Assembly: GCA_045655645.1 (NCBI GenBank)
Contig: JAZOPS010000033.1
Coordinates: 1 to 64,000 of the forward strand
Direction of reading: 5' to 3'
Source: Fimenecus sp045655645
GTDB taxonomy: Bacteria; Bacillota; Clostridia; Oscillospirales; Acutalibacteraceae
DNA: 64,000 nt
Position numbers and translations under genes: made by a program
Notes under the pieces: model-generated
Seen by the model: the letters and a program-made list of their open reading frames with translations, nothing else
What the model was told of the DNA's origin: nothing
Database searches by the model: none
Part shown: positions 15,888 to 24,318 of the stretch, piece after piece
Layout of the letters: every line of letters begins with the position of its first letter
How positions within the stretch are numbered: position 1 is the stretch's first letter

Positions 15888-17093
15888 ATGAAAGACTTAA
15901 AACATCTTTATGAGTTTGAAAAACTTTTGCAAGACGCAAACAACGAGCTTGTACAAAAGGCAAAAAACGATGGTGGAATCGCACTTGGATATACTTGTTA
16001 TCACATCCCCGAAGTGCTTTTAAACTGTGGCAACTGTTTTTCTGTAAGACTTCGAGCACCAAGAACAGGCTCAATGGATATTGCAACTTATTATATGAGT
16101 AACTTCCTTTGCGGTTACTCAAAAGCAATTCTTGAAAGAGCAATTGAAGGTGGATACAACTTCTTAAATGCTTTGCTTTCATCTGAAACTTGCTCTGAAA
16201 TGAACAGAACTGCTGAACATTTTGAACTGCTCAATTTGGTTCCAAATGATAAATTCTTTGTTACATTTTTAGATGCACCTTTCAAAATTGAAGAGCATAC
16301 TATCAAGCATTATGTAAATCAGACAAGAGTTAAAATTCTTGATATGCTCAACAAAGTCTATGGTGTTGACACTTCTGACGAAGCACTTTTAAAAGCAGTT
16401 GAAGAACACAATGAAGTTTGCCGTCTCATGACAGAAATCGGCGATTACAGAAAAGAAGAAAACCCAAGAATTACAGGTTTTGAATATCATATTTTAAACC
16501 TTATTACATATTGTTGTCCTAAATCTTTAATCTTGCCTGCACTTCGCGAAACTGCAGAAGAATTAAAGACAAGAGAACCCGATGCTAAAAAGAATTATCG
16601 CGCAAAAATCGTGGTGGTTGGTTCTGAAATGGACGACCCTGAATTCACATCTCTTATTGAAGACAGCGGCGCATTGGTTGTTGCTGACCGTTATTGCTTC
16701 GGTGCATTACCAGGCAGACAAGAAATCATTATTGATAAAGATAAGGATATTCTTACACAGATTTGCACTCACTATATGAAAACAAGTCAATGCCCAAGAT
16801 ATATGAGCCACGAAAAAGTGCAAGAGCGTCGCGACTATGTTAAACAATTAGTTGATGAATACCACGCAGATGGCGTTATGTATGAACAACTTAAATTCTG
16901 CGAATATTGGGGTTATGAAAGAGCACTTGCTTCTTATGTTATGAGTGGTGATTATGGCGTGCCAACTGCAGCAGTTGACCGTCAATACACAGCATCTGCA
17001 TCAGGACAATTAAGAACTCGCGTTCAGGCTTTTGTTGAAAGCCTTGAAATCAAGAAAATTCAGAAAGCAAAGGAGGAGAAGAAAAATGGCTGA
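15888..17093 (+). CDS. 2-hydroxyacyl-CoA dehydratase/benzoyl-CoA reductase-family protein (HgdB/BcrC-like, 401 aa)
   Basis: Members of this family hold Fe-S clusters and perform ATP-driven, low-potential reductions with an HgdC-type activator. Here ALGYTCYHIPEVLLNCGNC (32-50) matches the family's first conserved region (Tyr-Thr-Cys, Pro-Glu). The next conserved cysteines are C75 (LCGYSK) and C102 (SSETCSEM), and another sits in DRYCFG about residue 273. Length is typical of HgdB, BcrB/C and the double-cubane cluster proteins. No CoA-transferase, acyl-CoA dehydrogenase or other 2-hydroxyacid fermentation gene is near, so an acyl-CoA substrate should not be assumed. The next gene overlaps its 3' end by 8 bases, implying translational coupling. 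Confidence 0.8.
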   Translation: MKDLKHLYEFEKLLQDANNELVQKAKNDGGIALGYTCYHIPEVLLNCGNCFSVRLRAPRTGSMDIATYYMSNFLCGYSKAILERAIEGGYNFLNALLSSETCSEMNRTAEHFELLNLVPNDKFFVTFLDAPFKIEEHTIKHYVNQTRVKILDMLNKVYGVDTSDEALLKAVEEHNEVCRLMTEIGDYRKEENPRITGFEYHILNLITYCCPKSLILPALRETAEELKTREPDAKKNYRAKIVVVGSEMDDPEFTSLIEDSGALVVADRYCFGALPGRQEIIIDKDKDILTQICTHYMKTSQCPRYMSHEKVQERRDYVKQLVDEYHADGVMYEQLKFCEYWGYERALASYVMSGDYGVPTAAVDRQYTASASGQLRTRVQAFVESLEIKKIQKAKEEKKNG

Positions 17094-18615
17094 ATACGGT
17101 AAACTTTATAAAGAGCATACTGCTGTTTTAAAGCACAGAGAATGGCGTGGCTTTAAAGACACAATGTATGACTATTATCGTTGGCTTATTAACTGGAAAG
17201 ATATGATAAAAATGGTGCTCAATGCGCCTGTATCAACAGTTAAAGGTATCTGGAGATATCGTTGGATGGCATCTTATCTCTCTGCTCCATCATTTATTGA
17301 CCGTCATTGTGCAGGTCTTCGTGGCGCTCATCTTAAAATCGCTCACTTGCACTACAACATGATTGTTAAACATACAACTGATTTGATTAACTTATCATTA
17401 AAGGCTGACGAAAAAATAAATCCAAACAACAAACTTTCAAAAAGAATTGTTTTGATGGATGAAATTGTTCCTAACGAAGTTTTTACAGGTTTTCCAAATC
17501 TTATTCCTGTGCCACTTCAGACTTTGCCAATCTTCTTGGCATCTATGGTTGACCAACAGATTACACCACCTTACCTTGAAGTAACCGAGAGTTTTGGTGT
17601 TCCTGCTGACGTTTGTCCATTGCCAAGTGCTGAAGCAGGCGTTGCAATTGAAGACGATTATCCAAAAATGGGTTGTTGTATGATTGGCACAAATATGCCT
17701 TGTGACGGTTCGATTATGAACTCATCTTTCCTTGACAGAAGAATCAATCTTCCTACTCATTTCTTTGGTATTCCACTTCGTTATGATGGCGAAGATGTTC
17801 AAGAATATGCCGTTGACGAAATCAAGTCACTTATTAAATTCATTGAAGACCAGACAGGTGAAAAATTTGACTGGGATGCATATTTCAAGAGAATGAAAAT
17901 GTATAACGAACAGCTCGATTTCGAGCGTCAGAAGTGGGATATAAATAAAACCCCTTATCCACAGATGACGGGTGCTGCTTTCTGGCTTTACAGAATTTTC
18001 TATTTCAACCTTTCAGGTGGCACAAATGAGCGTTTCTTAAAGGTTGACAAGAAAGTTAATAAGATTATGATGAAAGCTTATGAAAAGAAGACTCCTGTTT
18101 CAAAAGAAATGCGTCACCGCACAGTTGTTTGGTCTTGCCCTGCTAACTACTACACAAGTTTTGCAAACTGGCTTGAAAACTGTTGGGGTATGAATGTTGT
18201 TATGGATATGGAAACAATGATTTCATATCTTGAAATCGACACAGAAGATAAAGAACAATCTCTTAAAGATTTGGCAAAGACATATCAACGCTCAATTATG
18301 AGAAAGCACACCAAGGGTGGCTATAAAAATGTTGTTGATGAATTGTGGCGCATTGTTGAAGAATATAACGCAGACACAGTTATTATGTATGACCAGATTT
18401 CTTGTAAGGGTATGGATGGTCTTGCAGGTATTTTTGATGACCAGGCAAGAGAACATAATGTAAACTTTATCTGGGTTAAACAAGACCTTATGGACCGTCG
18501 CACAATTTCACGAAGAGATATGCGTGAACAGGTTAACAAATATATGCAGACAGTTTTACAAGAAGAGCCACTTGATGCATCTCTTCTTGATTTTGAAGAC
18601 GATTTGGCTTGGTAA
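17086..18615 (+). CDS. 2-hydroxyacyl-CoA dehydratase/BCR-family protein with N-terminal extension (509 aa)
   Basis: This is the probable partner subunit of the 401-aa protein. It is about 100 residues longer than typical, the extra length being a basic, aromatic N-terminal region (REWRGFKDTMYDYYRWLINW) of unknown role. The family core starts near residue 120. Cysteine-bearing segments are PADVCPLPSAEAG, KMGCCMIGTNMPCDGS, VVWSCPANYY, LENCWGM and YDQISCKGMDG. The last resembles the C-terminal lobe motif that holds cluster or substrate in HgdA/HgdB-type subunits. The start at 17086 follows AAGGAGGAG inside the upstream gene; a longer frame from 17032 is rejected. An 80-base inverted-repeat region separates it from the activase gene. 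Confidence 0.78.
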   Translation: MAEYGKLYKEHTAVLKHREWRGFKDTMYDYYRWLINWKDMIKMVLNAPVSTVKGIWRYRWMASYLSAPSFIDRHCAGLRGAHLKIAHLHYNMIVKHTTDLINLSLKADEKINPNNKLSKRIVLMDEIVPNEVFTGFPNLIPVPLQTLPIFLASMVDQQITPPYLEVTESFGVPADVCPLPSAEAGVAIEDDYPKMGCCMIGTNMPCDGSIMNSSFLDRRINLPTHFFGIPLRYDGEDVQEYAVDEIKSLIKFIEDQTGEKFDWDAYFKRMKMYNEQLDFERQKWDINKTPYPQMTGAAFWLYRIFYFNLSGGTNERFLKVDKKVNKIMMKAYEKKTPVSKEMRHRTVVWSCPANYYTSFANWLENCWGMNVVMDMETMISYLEIDTEDKEQSLKDLAKTYQRSIMRKHTKGGYKNVVDELWRIVEEYNADTVIMYDQISCKGMDGLAGIFDDQAREHNVNFIWVKQDLMDRRTISRRDMREQVNKYMQTVLQEEPLDASLLDFEDDLAW

Positions 18616-18636
18616 AAACTAAAAATTAACACGAGG

Positions 18637-18716
18637 ATATTTTTTCTGTAACAATGAAAAAACCGCAAGACATATTGGTATATTTCGAGGATTTTTGAAG
18701 CAGTTACAGGAAAAAT
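18637..18716 (+). other. Intra-operon long-range inverted repeat
   Basis: TATTTTTTCTGTAAC (18637-18651) pairs with GTTACAGGAAAAATA (18702-18716) with one G-T type mismatch. The loop of about 50 bases contains a weaker CCGCAA/TTTCG-type fold. It lies in the 136-base gap between the 509-aa subunit and the activase. It has no T run, so it looks more like an mRNA stability, processing or attenuation structure than a terminator. Confidence 0.5.
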
Positions 18717-18751
18717 AGACCGTGTATGCAAACTATATAAGGAGTATTAAT

Positions 18752-19552
18752 ATGAAATATTTTGGTGGATGCGATGTAGGTTCTACATATACTAAATGTG
18801 TAATCCTTGATGAAAATGGTAATATGGTTGCCAATGTTACAAATAGAAGTAAAATCAATCCCGTACAAAGTGCTGAAATCGCACTTGATGATGCAGTAGC
18901 ACAGGTTGACGGATTAAACTCTGCAAAAGAACTTACATATCTTATCGGTACGGGTTACGGACGAAACAAAGTTCCTTTTGCTGACGAAAACATTTCTGAA
19001 ATCAGTTGTCACGCTATGGGTGTGCACGTTACTAACCCTGAAGTTAAAGCAATTATTGATATCGGCGGTCAGGACGTTAAAGGTATTTCAATCGACACAG
19101 ATGGTACTGTTAAAAACTTTGCTATGAACGATAAATGTGCAGCTGGTACAGGTCGTTTCTATGAAGCAATGGCTAACGCATTTGAAATGACTTTGCCTGA
19201 ATTCTCAAAGCTTTCATTGAACGCTAAAAATACTATTCCAATTACTGCACAGTGCACAGTTTTTGCAGAAAGCGAAGTTATTTCGCTTGTTGGTGAAGGC
19301 AAACCTATGGATGAAATCGCAGCAGGTATTCAGTTGGCAGTTGCAAAGCGTTGCTTTGTTATGGCTAAAAAAGCAGGCGCAGTTGATAGCATTACTCTCA
19401 CAGGTGGTTGTGCTAAAAACGATGGTCTTAAAAAGGCTATTGAAAAAGTGCTTAAAATCACAGTTGTTGAGCTTAAAACCGACCCACAGTTGATGGGTGC
19501 ATTGGGCGCTGCAGAATATGCTCGTCAAAAGGGACTTGCAAAGGAGAACTAA
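18752..19552 (+). CDS. HgdC/BcrA-type ATPase, acyl-CoA dehydratase activase-like
   Basis: This 266-aa ASKHA-fold ATPase of the BadF/BadG/BcrA/HgdC family couples ATP hydrolysis to electron transfer from a bridging [4Fe-4S] cluster into the dehydratase/BCR partner. Seen motifs are the phosphate-1 loop GGCDVGSTYTKCVI, DIGGQDVKGI, CAAGTGRF and the adenosine motif TGGCAKNDG. C129 (NDKCAAGTG) and C168 (TAQCTVF) fall where HgdC has its two cluster ligands. Length matches HgdC. The longer frame from 18722 lacks a ribosome site, whereas AAGGAG lies before the ATG at 18752. The next gene begins 1 base after its stop. Confidence 0.88.
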   Translation: MKYFGGCDVGSTYTKCVILDENGNMVANVTNRSKINPVQSAEIALDDAVAQVDGLNSAKELTYLIGTGYGRNKVPFADENISEISCHAMGVHVTNPEVKAIIDIGGQDVKGISIDTDGTVKNFAMNDKCAAGTGRFYEAMANAFEMTLPEFSKLSLNAKNTIPITAQCTVFAESEVISLVGEGKPMDEIAAGIQLAVAKRCFVMAKKAGAVDSITLTGGCAKNDGLKKAIEKVLKITVVELKTDPQLMGALGAAEYARQKGLAKEN

Positions 19553-19553
19553 T

Positions 19554-19709
19554 ATGGAAGCTTTATTTATAATTCTTGGTGTTATTCTCGCTCTCTTTGT
19601 AATCACCTTTGCAATTTATTGGTTTAATCTTGATATGAAGCTTGTTAGAACTGTTTATGACTGGTTGCAAAAGCATTATGACAAAATGAAAAAGGATAAA
19701 AAATTATAA
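19554..19709 (+). CDS. Small single-pass membrane protein, 51 aa
   Basis: Residues 3-24 form one hydrophobic helix (ALFIILGVILALFVITFAIY), followed by a basic, amphipathic tail ending KMKKDKKL. It begins 1 base after the activase stop, with AAGGAG just before that stop codon, and its stop overlaps the start of the next gene by one base. It is therefore an integral part of the operon. Function is unknown; it might tether the soluble enzyme system to the membrane. A longer frame starting at 19497 inside the activase gene is rejected for lack of a ribosome site. Confidence 0.75.
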   Translation: MEALFIILGVILALFVITFAIYWFNLDMKLVRTVYDWLQKHYDKMKKDKKL

Positions 19710-20398
19710 TGGACTTTTTCAATTCATTAATCAAAGACACCAACAATCTGCTTGAAAATTATCCTTGCAAATCATTTGAGCATAACAGTAATGATGCTTG
19801 GGAAGATTTGGGATATAATCAGGTTGTTTTGCAAAGAGATACTGCTTTTGAGCTTGACGGTGTTGGCTTTAATCTTGTGACATCATCCCCTATCAATGAC
19901 GAAATATTGATTGTTGGTGATGATTGTGCAGAAATTTCTCAAAAACGCAAATTTGCAAGAATTTCTATCATTGAAATCGACGCAGTTGATGATGAGCAAA
20001 AAGCATATAATCTCATAAGAAAAATCGAATATGTTAAATATCATTATTTCCCCGATGGATATATGATTAGAACAACTTCAACTTCTCACAAAGAAAATGT
20101 GCGCGTTTCAAAAAGTGCAATCAAAAAAGGTATTAATTTTCAAAAAATTGGCAATTTGCTTATCAACAAATATAAAGAAATCCCAAATGTTAAGGGTGTT
20201 AAGGTGATTTTCGTCACAGACCAACAACTTGATTTGAATTCTTTCACTAAAATCGCCGAGAAAAACAATGAAATCACAAAAGCACTCAACCATGTTATGA
20301 ATACTGTGAATTTTGATTGTAACACCTGCAACCTTAAAGCAATATGCGACGAAGTTGAGGGTATGAGAGAATTGCATTTCAAGTCTGCTGAAAAATAA
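19709..20398 (+). CDS. AcsB/CdhC-like single-domain protein (acetyl-CoA synthase-related), 229 aa
   Basis: Residues 90-225 resemble the region of acetyl-CoA synthase just before and at its A-cluster cysteines: FPDGYMIRTTSTSHKENVRV, then KGINFQKIGNLLI, then GVKVIFVTD, ending in a cysteine motif CNTCNLKAIC (C-x2-C-x5-C) followed by DEVEGMRELHF. In true AcsB the first pair is also C-x2-C but the third Cys is further away and two more domains are present. Here the protein stops 20 residues later, so it cannot be a complete acetyl-CoA synthase. Together with the CooC-like gene in the same operon this suggests a Ni or Fe-S cofactor theme. The resemblance is from memory of the family, not a search. 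Confidence 0.5.
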   Translation: MDFFNSLIKDTNNLLENYPCKSFEHNSNDAWEDLGYNQVVLQRDTAFELDGVGFNLVTSSPINDEILIVGDDCAEISQKRKFARISIIEIDAVDDEQKAYNLIRKIEYVKYHYFPDGYMIRTTSTSHKENVRVSKSAIKKGINFQKIGNLLINKYKEIPNVKGVKVIFVTDQQLDLNSFTKIAEKNNEITKALNHVMNTVNFDCNTCNLKAICDEVEGMRELHFKSAEK

Positions 20399-20407
20399 AG
20401 GTGTTTT

Positions 20408-20992
20408 ATGAATTTACAAGATATTATCAACTTTTTTGATAGTCGTGCAAAGAATTGGGACGCAGTAAACGCCCAAAATCAACAAGTCATAGATAAAATT
20501 TTAGACTTGGCGTGCATTGAAAATGGTGTTACTGTGCTTGATGTGGCTTGTGGCACAGGTGTGCTATTCCCCGACTATCAAAAGAGAAATGCAAAGGTAA
20601 CAGGCATTGACATTTCGCCCGAAATGGTGAAAATTGCAAAAGAGAAATATCCCCAATATGAAATTATCTGTGACAATGCGGTAACTTTTGATTTTGGTAA
20701 ACAGTTTGACAGAATAATGATTTTCAATGCATATCCACACTTTGAAACCCCTGAAAAACTTATTGAAAATCTCACTAAATCACTTAAAATCGGTGGTCGA
20801 TTTTCAATTGCACACGGGGCAAGCAGAGAAGAAATTCAAAAATGTCATTCGGGGGAAGCAAAAACTATTTCTCTCGATTTACCCGAAGCAAAAGTTGTTG
20901 CAAACTTAATGTCAAAATATCTTAAAGTTGATATAATCATTTCCGACTCACAAATGTATATGATTTCTGGTATAAAAGAAAAGAGCCTTTAA
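20408..20992 (+). CDS. Class I SAM-dependent methyltransferase
   Basis: This 194-aa Rossmann-fold methyltransferase has the SAM-binding glycine motif VLDVACGTGVLFP (39-51) and the acidic loop end GIDISPEM, followed by the IMIFNAYPHFETP segment as motif IV. The substrate is unknown. Its start is 9 bases after the AcsB-like gene with AAGGTG as ribosome site, and it ends in a perfect terminator, so it closes the operon. UbiE-like methyltransferases of this size act on many small molecules, so methylation of a cofactor or substrate of the preceding enzymes is only a guess. Confidence 0.8.
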   Translation: MNLQDIINFFDSRAKNWDAVNAQNQQVIDKILDLACIENGVTVLDVACGTGVLFPDYQKRNAKVTGIDISPEMVKIAKEKYPQYEIICDNAVTFDFGKQFDRIMIFNAYPHFETPEKLIENLTKSLKIGGRFSIAHGASREEIQKCHSGEAKTISLDLPEAKVVANLMSKYLKVDIIISDSQMYMISGIKEKSL

Positions 20993-21007
20993 AGGCTCTT
21001 TTTTTAT
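20981..21007. terminator. Bidirectional terminator between the methyltransferase and exonuclease III genes
   Basis: A perfect 20-base palindrome, AAGAGCCTTT/AAAGGCTCTT (20981-21000), followed by a T run. It overlaps the 3' end of the methyltransferase coding sequence. Confidence 0.8.
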
Positions 21008-21756
21008 ATATCAATTTCAATTCCAACTGGGCAATGGTCACTACCCATTATATCAGTATAAATTGTGCTTTCTTTAAGTTTTGGTGCAAGGCGGTCTGAC
21101 ACAACAAAATAGTCAATGCGCCACCCTACATTCTTTTCTCTTGCATGGAACATATAACTCCACCAAGAATACTGAATTTTTTCAGGGTAAAGATAACGGA
21201 AAGAATCAGTAAACCCTGCGTCTAAAAGCTCTGTGAACTTATTTCTTTCTTCGTCAGTAAACCCTGCGTTATGATGATTTGTCTTTGGGTTTTTAAGGTC
21301 AATTTCTTGGTGAGCAACATTCAAGTCACCGCAATAAACTACAGGCTTTTTGTTATCGAGCTTCTGCATATATTCTCTTAATGCATCTTCCCAAGTCATT
21401 CTATAATCAAGTCGTGTCAACTCTCTTTGTGAATTTGGTGTATAAACACAGAGAAGATAGAAATTCTCATATTCAAGAGTAATTGCCCTACCCTCATGGT
21501 CGTGTTCATCAATGCCTAAACCATAACTAACACTTATTGGTTCGTGCTTGGCAAAAATTGCTGTGCCCGAATATCCCTTTTTCTCTGCACTATACCAATA
21601 TTGGTGATAGTCAGGGGTTGCAAATTCTGCCTGACCCGGTTGCATTTTAGTTTCTTGAATACAGAAAAAATCTGCATCTTCTGCTTTGAAAAAGTCTTCA
21701 AAGCCTTTATTTAAACAAGCTCGAAAGCCGTTAACATTCCAAGATATAAATTTCAT
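21004..21756 (-). CDS. xth: Exodeoxyribonuclease III / AP endonuclease
   Basis: This 250-aa member of the endonuclease/exonuclease/phosphatase family makes the incision at abasic sites in base excision repair. Seen are FISWNVNGFRAC at the N-terminus, the metal-binding Glu in CIQETKMQPG, YCGDLNVAHQEIDL with catalytic Asp and Asn, GWRIDYFVVSD, and GSDHCPVGIEI with the catalytic Asp-His pair at the end. Length equals that of bacterial ExoA/XthA. It is monocistronic between a shared terminator and the divergent GH31 gene. Confidence 0.93.
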   Translation of the reverse strand: MKFISWNVNGFRACLNKGFEDFFKAEDADFFCIQETKMQPGQAEFATPDYHQYWYSAEKKGYSGTAIFAKHEPISVSYGLGIDEHDHEGRAITLEYENFYLLCVYTPNSQRELTRLDYRMTWEDALREYMQKLDNKKPVVYCGDLNVAHQEIDLKNPKTNHHNAGFTDEERNKFTELLDAGFTDSFRYLYPEKIQYSWWSYMFHAREKNVGWRIDYFVVSDRLAPKLKESTIYTDIMGSDHCPVGIEIDI

Positions 21757-21827
21757 AAGTTTTAGTCCTTTGCTTAATATGATATATTTATTTTATCATT
21801 TATTTTGACAATATACAACCATTATGT

Positions 21828-21856
21828 TTGACTTTAATATAGTTTAGATATATAAT
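21828..21856 (+). promoter_or_regulatory. Promoter of the GH31 gene
   Basis: TTGACT (21828-21833), a 17-base spacer and TATAAT (21851-21856), 37 bases before the ATG at 21894. Confidence 0.75.
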
Positions 21857-21893
21857 TTAATGTGAACAAAATCTATATGATAAGGGGATTTTT

Positions 21894-24278
21894 ATGGATA
21901 GCTATGCAAAGCGTTTTAAAATAGATTGCTCTCCCGTTGCAAAGAGTGAGCAGACTATTATTCGTGGCAACACAAGATTTACAGTTATCACACCTTGCCT
22001 TTTGAGAGTTGAAAATCAAAAGAATGCAAAATTCTGTGACGAGCCAACACAGAGCGTATGGTTCAGAGATTTCTGTGACACATCATTTGAAGTCAAAGAA
22101 GCAAATGGTCTTATTGAAATTAAGACAGAAAGCACAACATTTACATATTCTCTTCGTGCAAACAAAATGAAGAGCATTACTCTTAACGATGGTAGAATTA
22201 ACTTTAATTTCAAGTCTGGTAACCTTAAAGGCACTTGCCGTACACTTGATATTACTGCAGGTATCATCAAGCTCAATGATGGTGTTTGCTCAAAAGATGG
22301 TGTTGCTATTCTTGACGACAGCGAAACACTTGTGCTTAAAGAAGACGGCACAATCTTGCCAAGAGACAACAAAGAAAAGGATGAATACTATTTCGCTTAT
22401 GGCAACGACTACATAGGCGCTACAACTGACCTTTATAAATTAACAGGCAAAGTGCCACTCATCCCCCGTTATGCGCTCTCTAACTGGTGGAGCAGATATA
22501 AGGCATACACACAAGAAGAGTATTTAACTCTTATGGATAAATTCAAAGACGAAGAAGTGCCAATCACAGTTGCAACTGTTGATATGGATTGGCACTGGGT
22601 TGACATCAAGAAAAAATTCGGCAAAGATGCTCACAAGATGACAAAGCATCTTAACCTTTGGGAATATATCTATGACTTCTGGTCAGCTGGTTGGACAGGA
22701 TACAGCTTCAACACAGACCTTTTCCCTGACTATGAAGAATTCTTAAATAAACTTAAAGCAGATAACTACCACATTACATTCAACATTCACCCATCAATGG
22801 GTGTGCGTTGGTTTGAAGACCAATATGAAGATATGTGCAAGGCTATGGGACAAAACCCTGCTGATAAAAAGCCAGTAGAATTTGACATTACAGACAAGAA
22901 ATTCACAGAAAACTATTTTGACATTCTTCACAGACCATTTGAAGAAAAAGGTGTTGACTTCTGGTGGATTGACTGGCAACAGGGCAACAACACAAAGACA
23001 CCGGGACTTGACCCACTTTGGGCACTTAATCACTATCATTTCCTTGACAATGCAAAAGATAATCACCGTCCACTCATTCTCTCTCGTTTCTGTGGTGCAG
23101 GTAGTCAGCGTTATCCATTAGGTTTCTCTGGCGACACAACACAGACTTGGAAGAGCCTTGATTTCCAACCAGGATTTACTGCAACTGCATCTAACATTGC
23201 TTATCCTTGGTGGAGCCACGACATCGGCGGTCACTGCATGGGTAAAAAAGACGATGAACTTTATCTTCGTTGGGTACAATTGGGTATTTATAGCCCTGTT
23301 ATGCGACTTCACTCAACAAACAACGAGTTCGCAGGTAAAGAGCCTTGGAATTACAGCGGTCCTGTTGAAAGAATTGCAAAAGATGCTCTTCGTTTCAGAC
23401 ATAAGTTGTTACCATATATCTACACAATGAACTATCGCACTCATACTGAATGCAGAGCAATTTGTGAGCCAATGTATTATGCTTATCCAACTGACGAAAA
23501 TGCATATAACTGCAAAAACGAATTCTTCTTTGGTACTGAAATGATTGTTGCACCGATTACAGAACACACATCGCTCAAAACTAACCTTGCAGGTGTTAAT
23601 GTGTGGATTCCTGAAGGACGCTACACAGATATTTTCACAGGTAGAATTTACGAAGGCAACAAATTCGTTAAGATGTATCGTGATATTGAGAATATTCCTG
23701 TTTTAGCTCGTGAAGGCGCGATTATTCCAATGAGTGCTAACGACAGAACTAACGATTGCTCTAACCCTGATATGCTTGAACTTTTAGTTTATCGTGGTAA
23801 CAATACATTCACCCTCTATGAAGATGACGGTGAAACACTTTCATATCAGAATGGCGAATATCTTAAAACTGCTTTCACAATTAGTGAAGATGGTAACAAG
23901 GTTTCATTCACAATTGCAAAAGCAGAGGGTGACTCATCAGTTGTTCCACAAAACAGAACTTATGTTATCAAGTTCAAGGATATTGTTAAGGGTGACATCA
24001 GCGCAAATGTTGATTATACTGTTGCGAATACAGATACACTTGAAATCACAGTAACAGCAAGCCCTGATGCTATTGTTGAAATTACAATTGACAACTGCGA
24101 ATATCTTCAGAACAAAGATATGAAGAAAGAACTTACAAATGTTATTTCAAAATTCCAGATGTCAACAGACCGCAAAGGTGGAATGTTCAACGGATTTGTT
24201 AAGAACAACAAACCACTTAAAAACATTCATAAGGATTTCAAAGGTCCAATTGAAGAAATTTTAAATCTTAAGAGATAA
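21894..24278 (+). CDS. GH31-family alpha-glucosidase/alpha-xylosidase-type enzyme
   Basis: The 794-aa protein has the four-part GH31 layout: N-terminal sandwich (about 1-195), catalytic barrel starting at PRYALSNWWSRY, and two C-terminal sandwiches. VDFWWIDWQQGN carries nucleophile D360, and GFSGDTTQTW carries the likely acid D414. YPWWSHDIGGHCMG and PVMRLHSTNN are further family signatures. There is no signal peptide, so it works on internal alpha-linked oligosaccharides. The WWIDWQQG form (Gln-Gln after the nucleophile Trp) is known from several GH31 branches, and substrate cannot be assigned. It has its own promoter and terminator; GGGG is the ribosome site. Confidence 0.88.
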   Translation: MDSYAKRFKIDCSPVAKSEQTIIRGNTRFTVITPCLLRVENQKNAKFCDEPTQSVWFRDFCDTSFEVKEANGLIEIKTESTTFTYSLRANKMKSITLNDGRINFNFKSGNLKGTCRTLDITAGIIKLNDGVCSKDGVAILDDSETLVLKEDGTILPRDNKEKDEYYFAYGNDYIGATTDLYKLTGKVPLIPRYALSNWWSRYKAYTQEEYLTLMDKFKDEEVPITVATVDMDWHWVDIKKKFGKDAHKMTKHLNLWEYIYDFWSAGWTGYSFNTDLFPDYEEFLNKLKADNYHITFNIHPSMGVRWFEDQYEDMCKAMGQNPADKKPVEFDITDKKFTENYFDILHRPFEEKGVDFWWIDWQQGNNTKTPGLDPLWALNHYHFLDNAKDNHRPLILSRFCGAGSQRYPLGFSGDTTQTWKSLDFQPGFTATASNIAYPWWSHDIGGHCMGKKDDELYLRWVQLGIYSPVMRLHSTNNEFAGKEPWNYSGPVERIAKDALRFRHKLLPYIYTMNYRTHTECRAICEPMYYAYPTDENAYNCKNEFFFGTEMIVAPITEHTSLKTNLAGVNVWIPEGRYTDIFTGRIYEGNKFVKMYRDIENIPVLAREGAIIPMSANDRTNDCSNPDMLELLVYRGNNTFTLYEDDGETLSYQNGEYLKTAFTISEDGNKVSFTIAKAEGDSSVVPQNRTYVIKFKDIVKGDISANVDYTVANTDTLEITVTASPDAIVEITIDNCEYLQNKDMKKELTNVISKFQMSTDRKGGMFNGFVKNNKPLKNIHKDFKGPIEEILNLKR

Positions 24279-24285
24279 AAAAATA

Positions 24286-24312
24286 GCGGAGCCATAAGAC
24301 TCCGCATTTTTT
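24286..24312. terminator. Bidirectional terminator between the GH31 and DUF2804 genes
   Basis: GCGGAG (24286-24291) pairs with CTCCGC (24300-24305), with an A run before it and a T run after it. Confidence 0.8.
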
Positions 24313-24318
24313 ATTTAA

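Noticed and set aside
22794..23066. Minus-strand 90-residue frame inside GH31
   Set aside because: It overlaps a well-supported gene with all catalytic motifs, is low-complexity and has no ribosome site.
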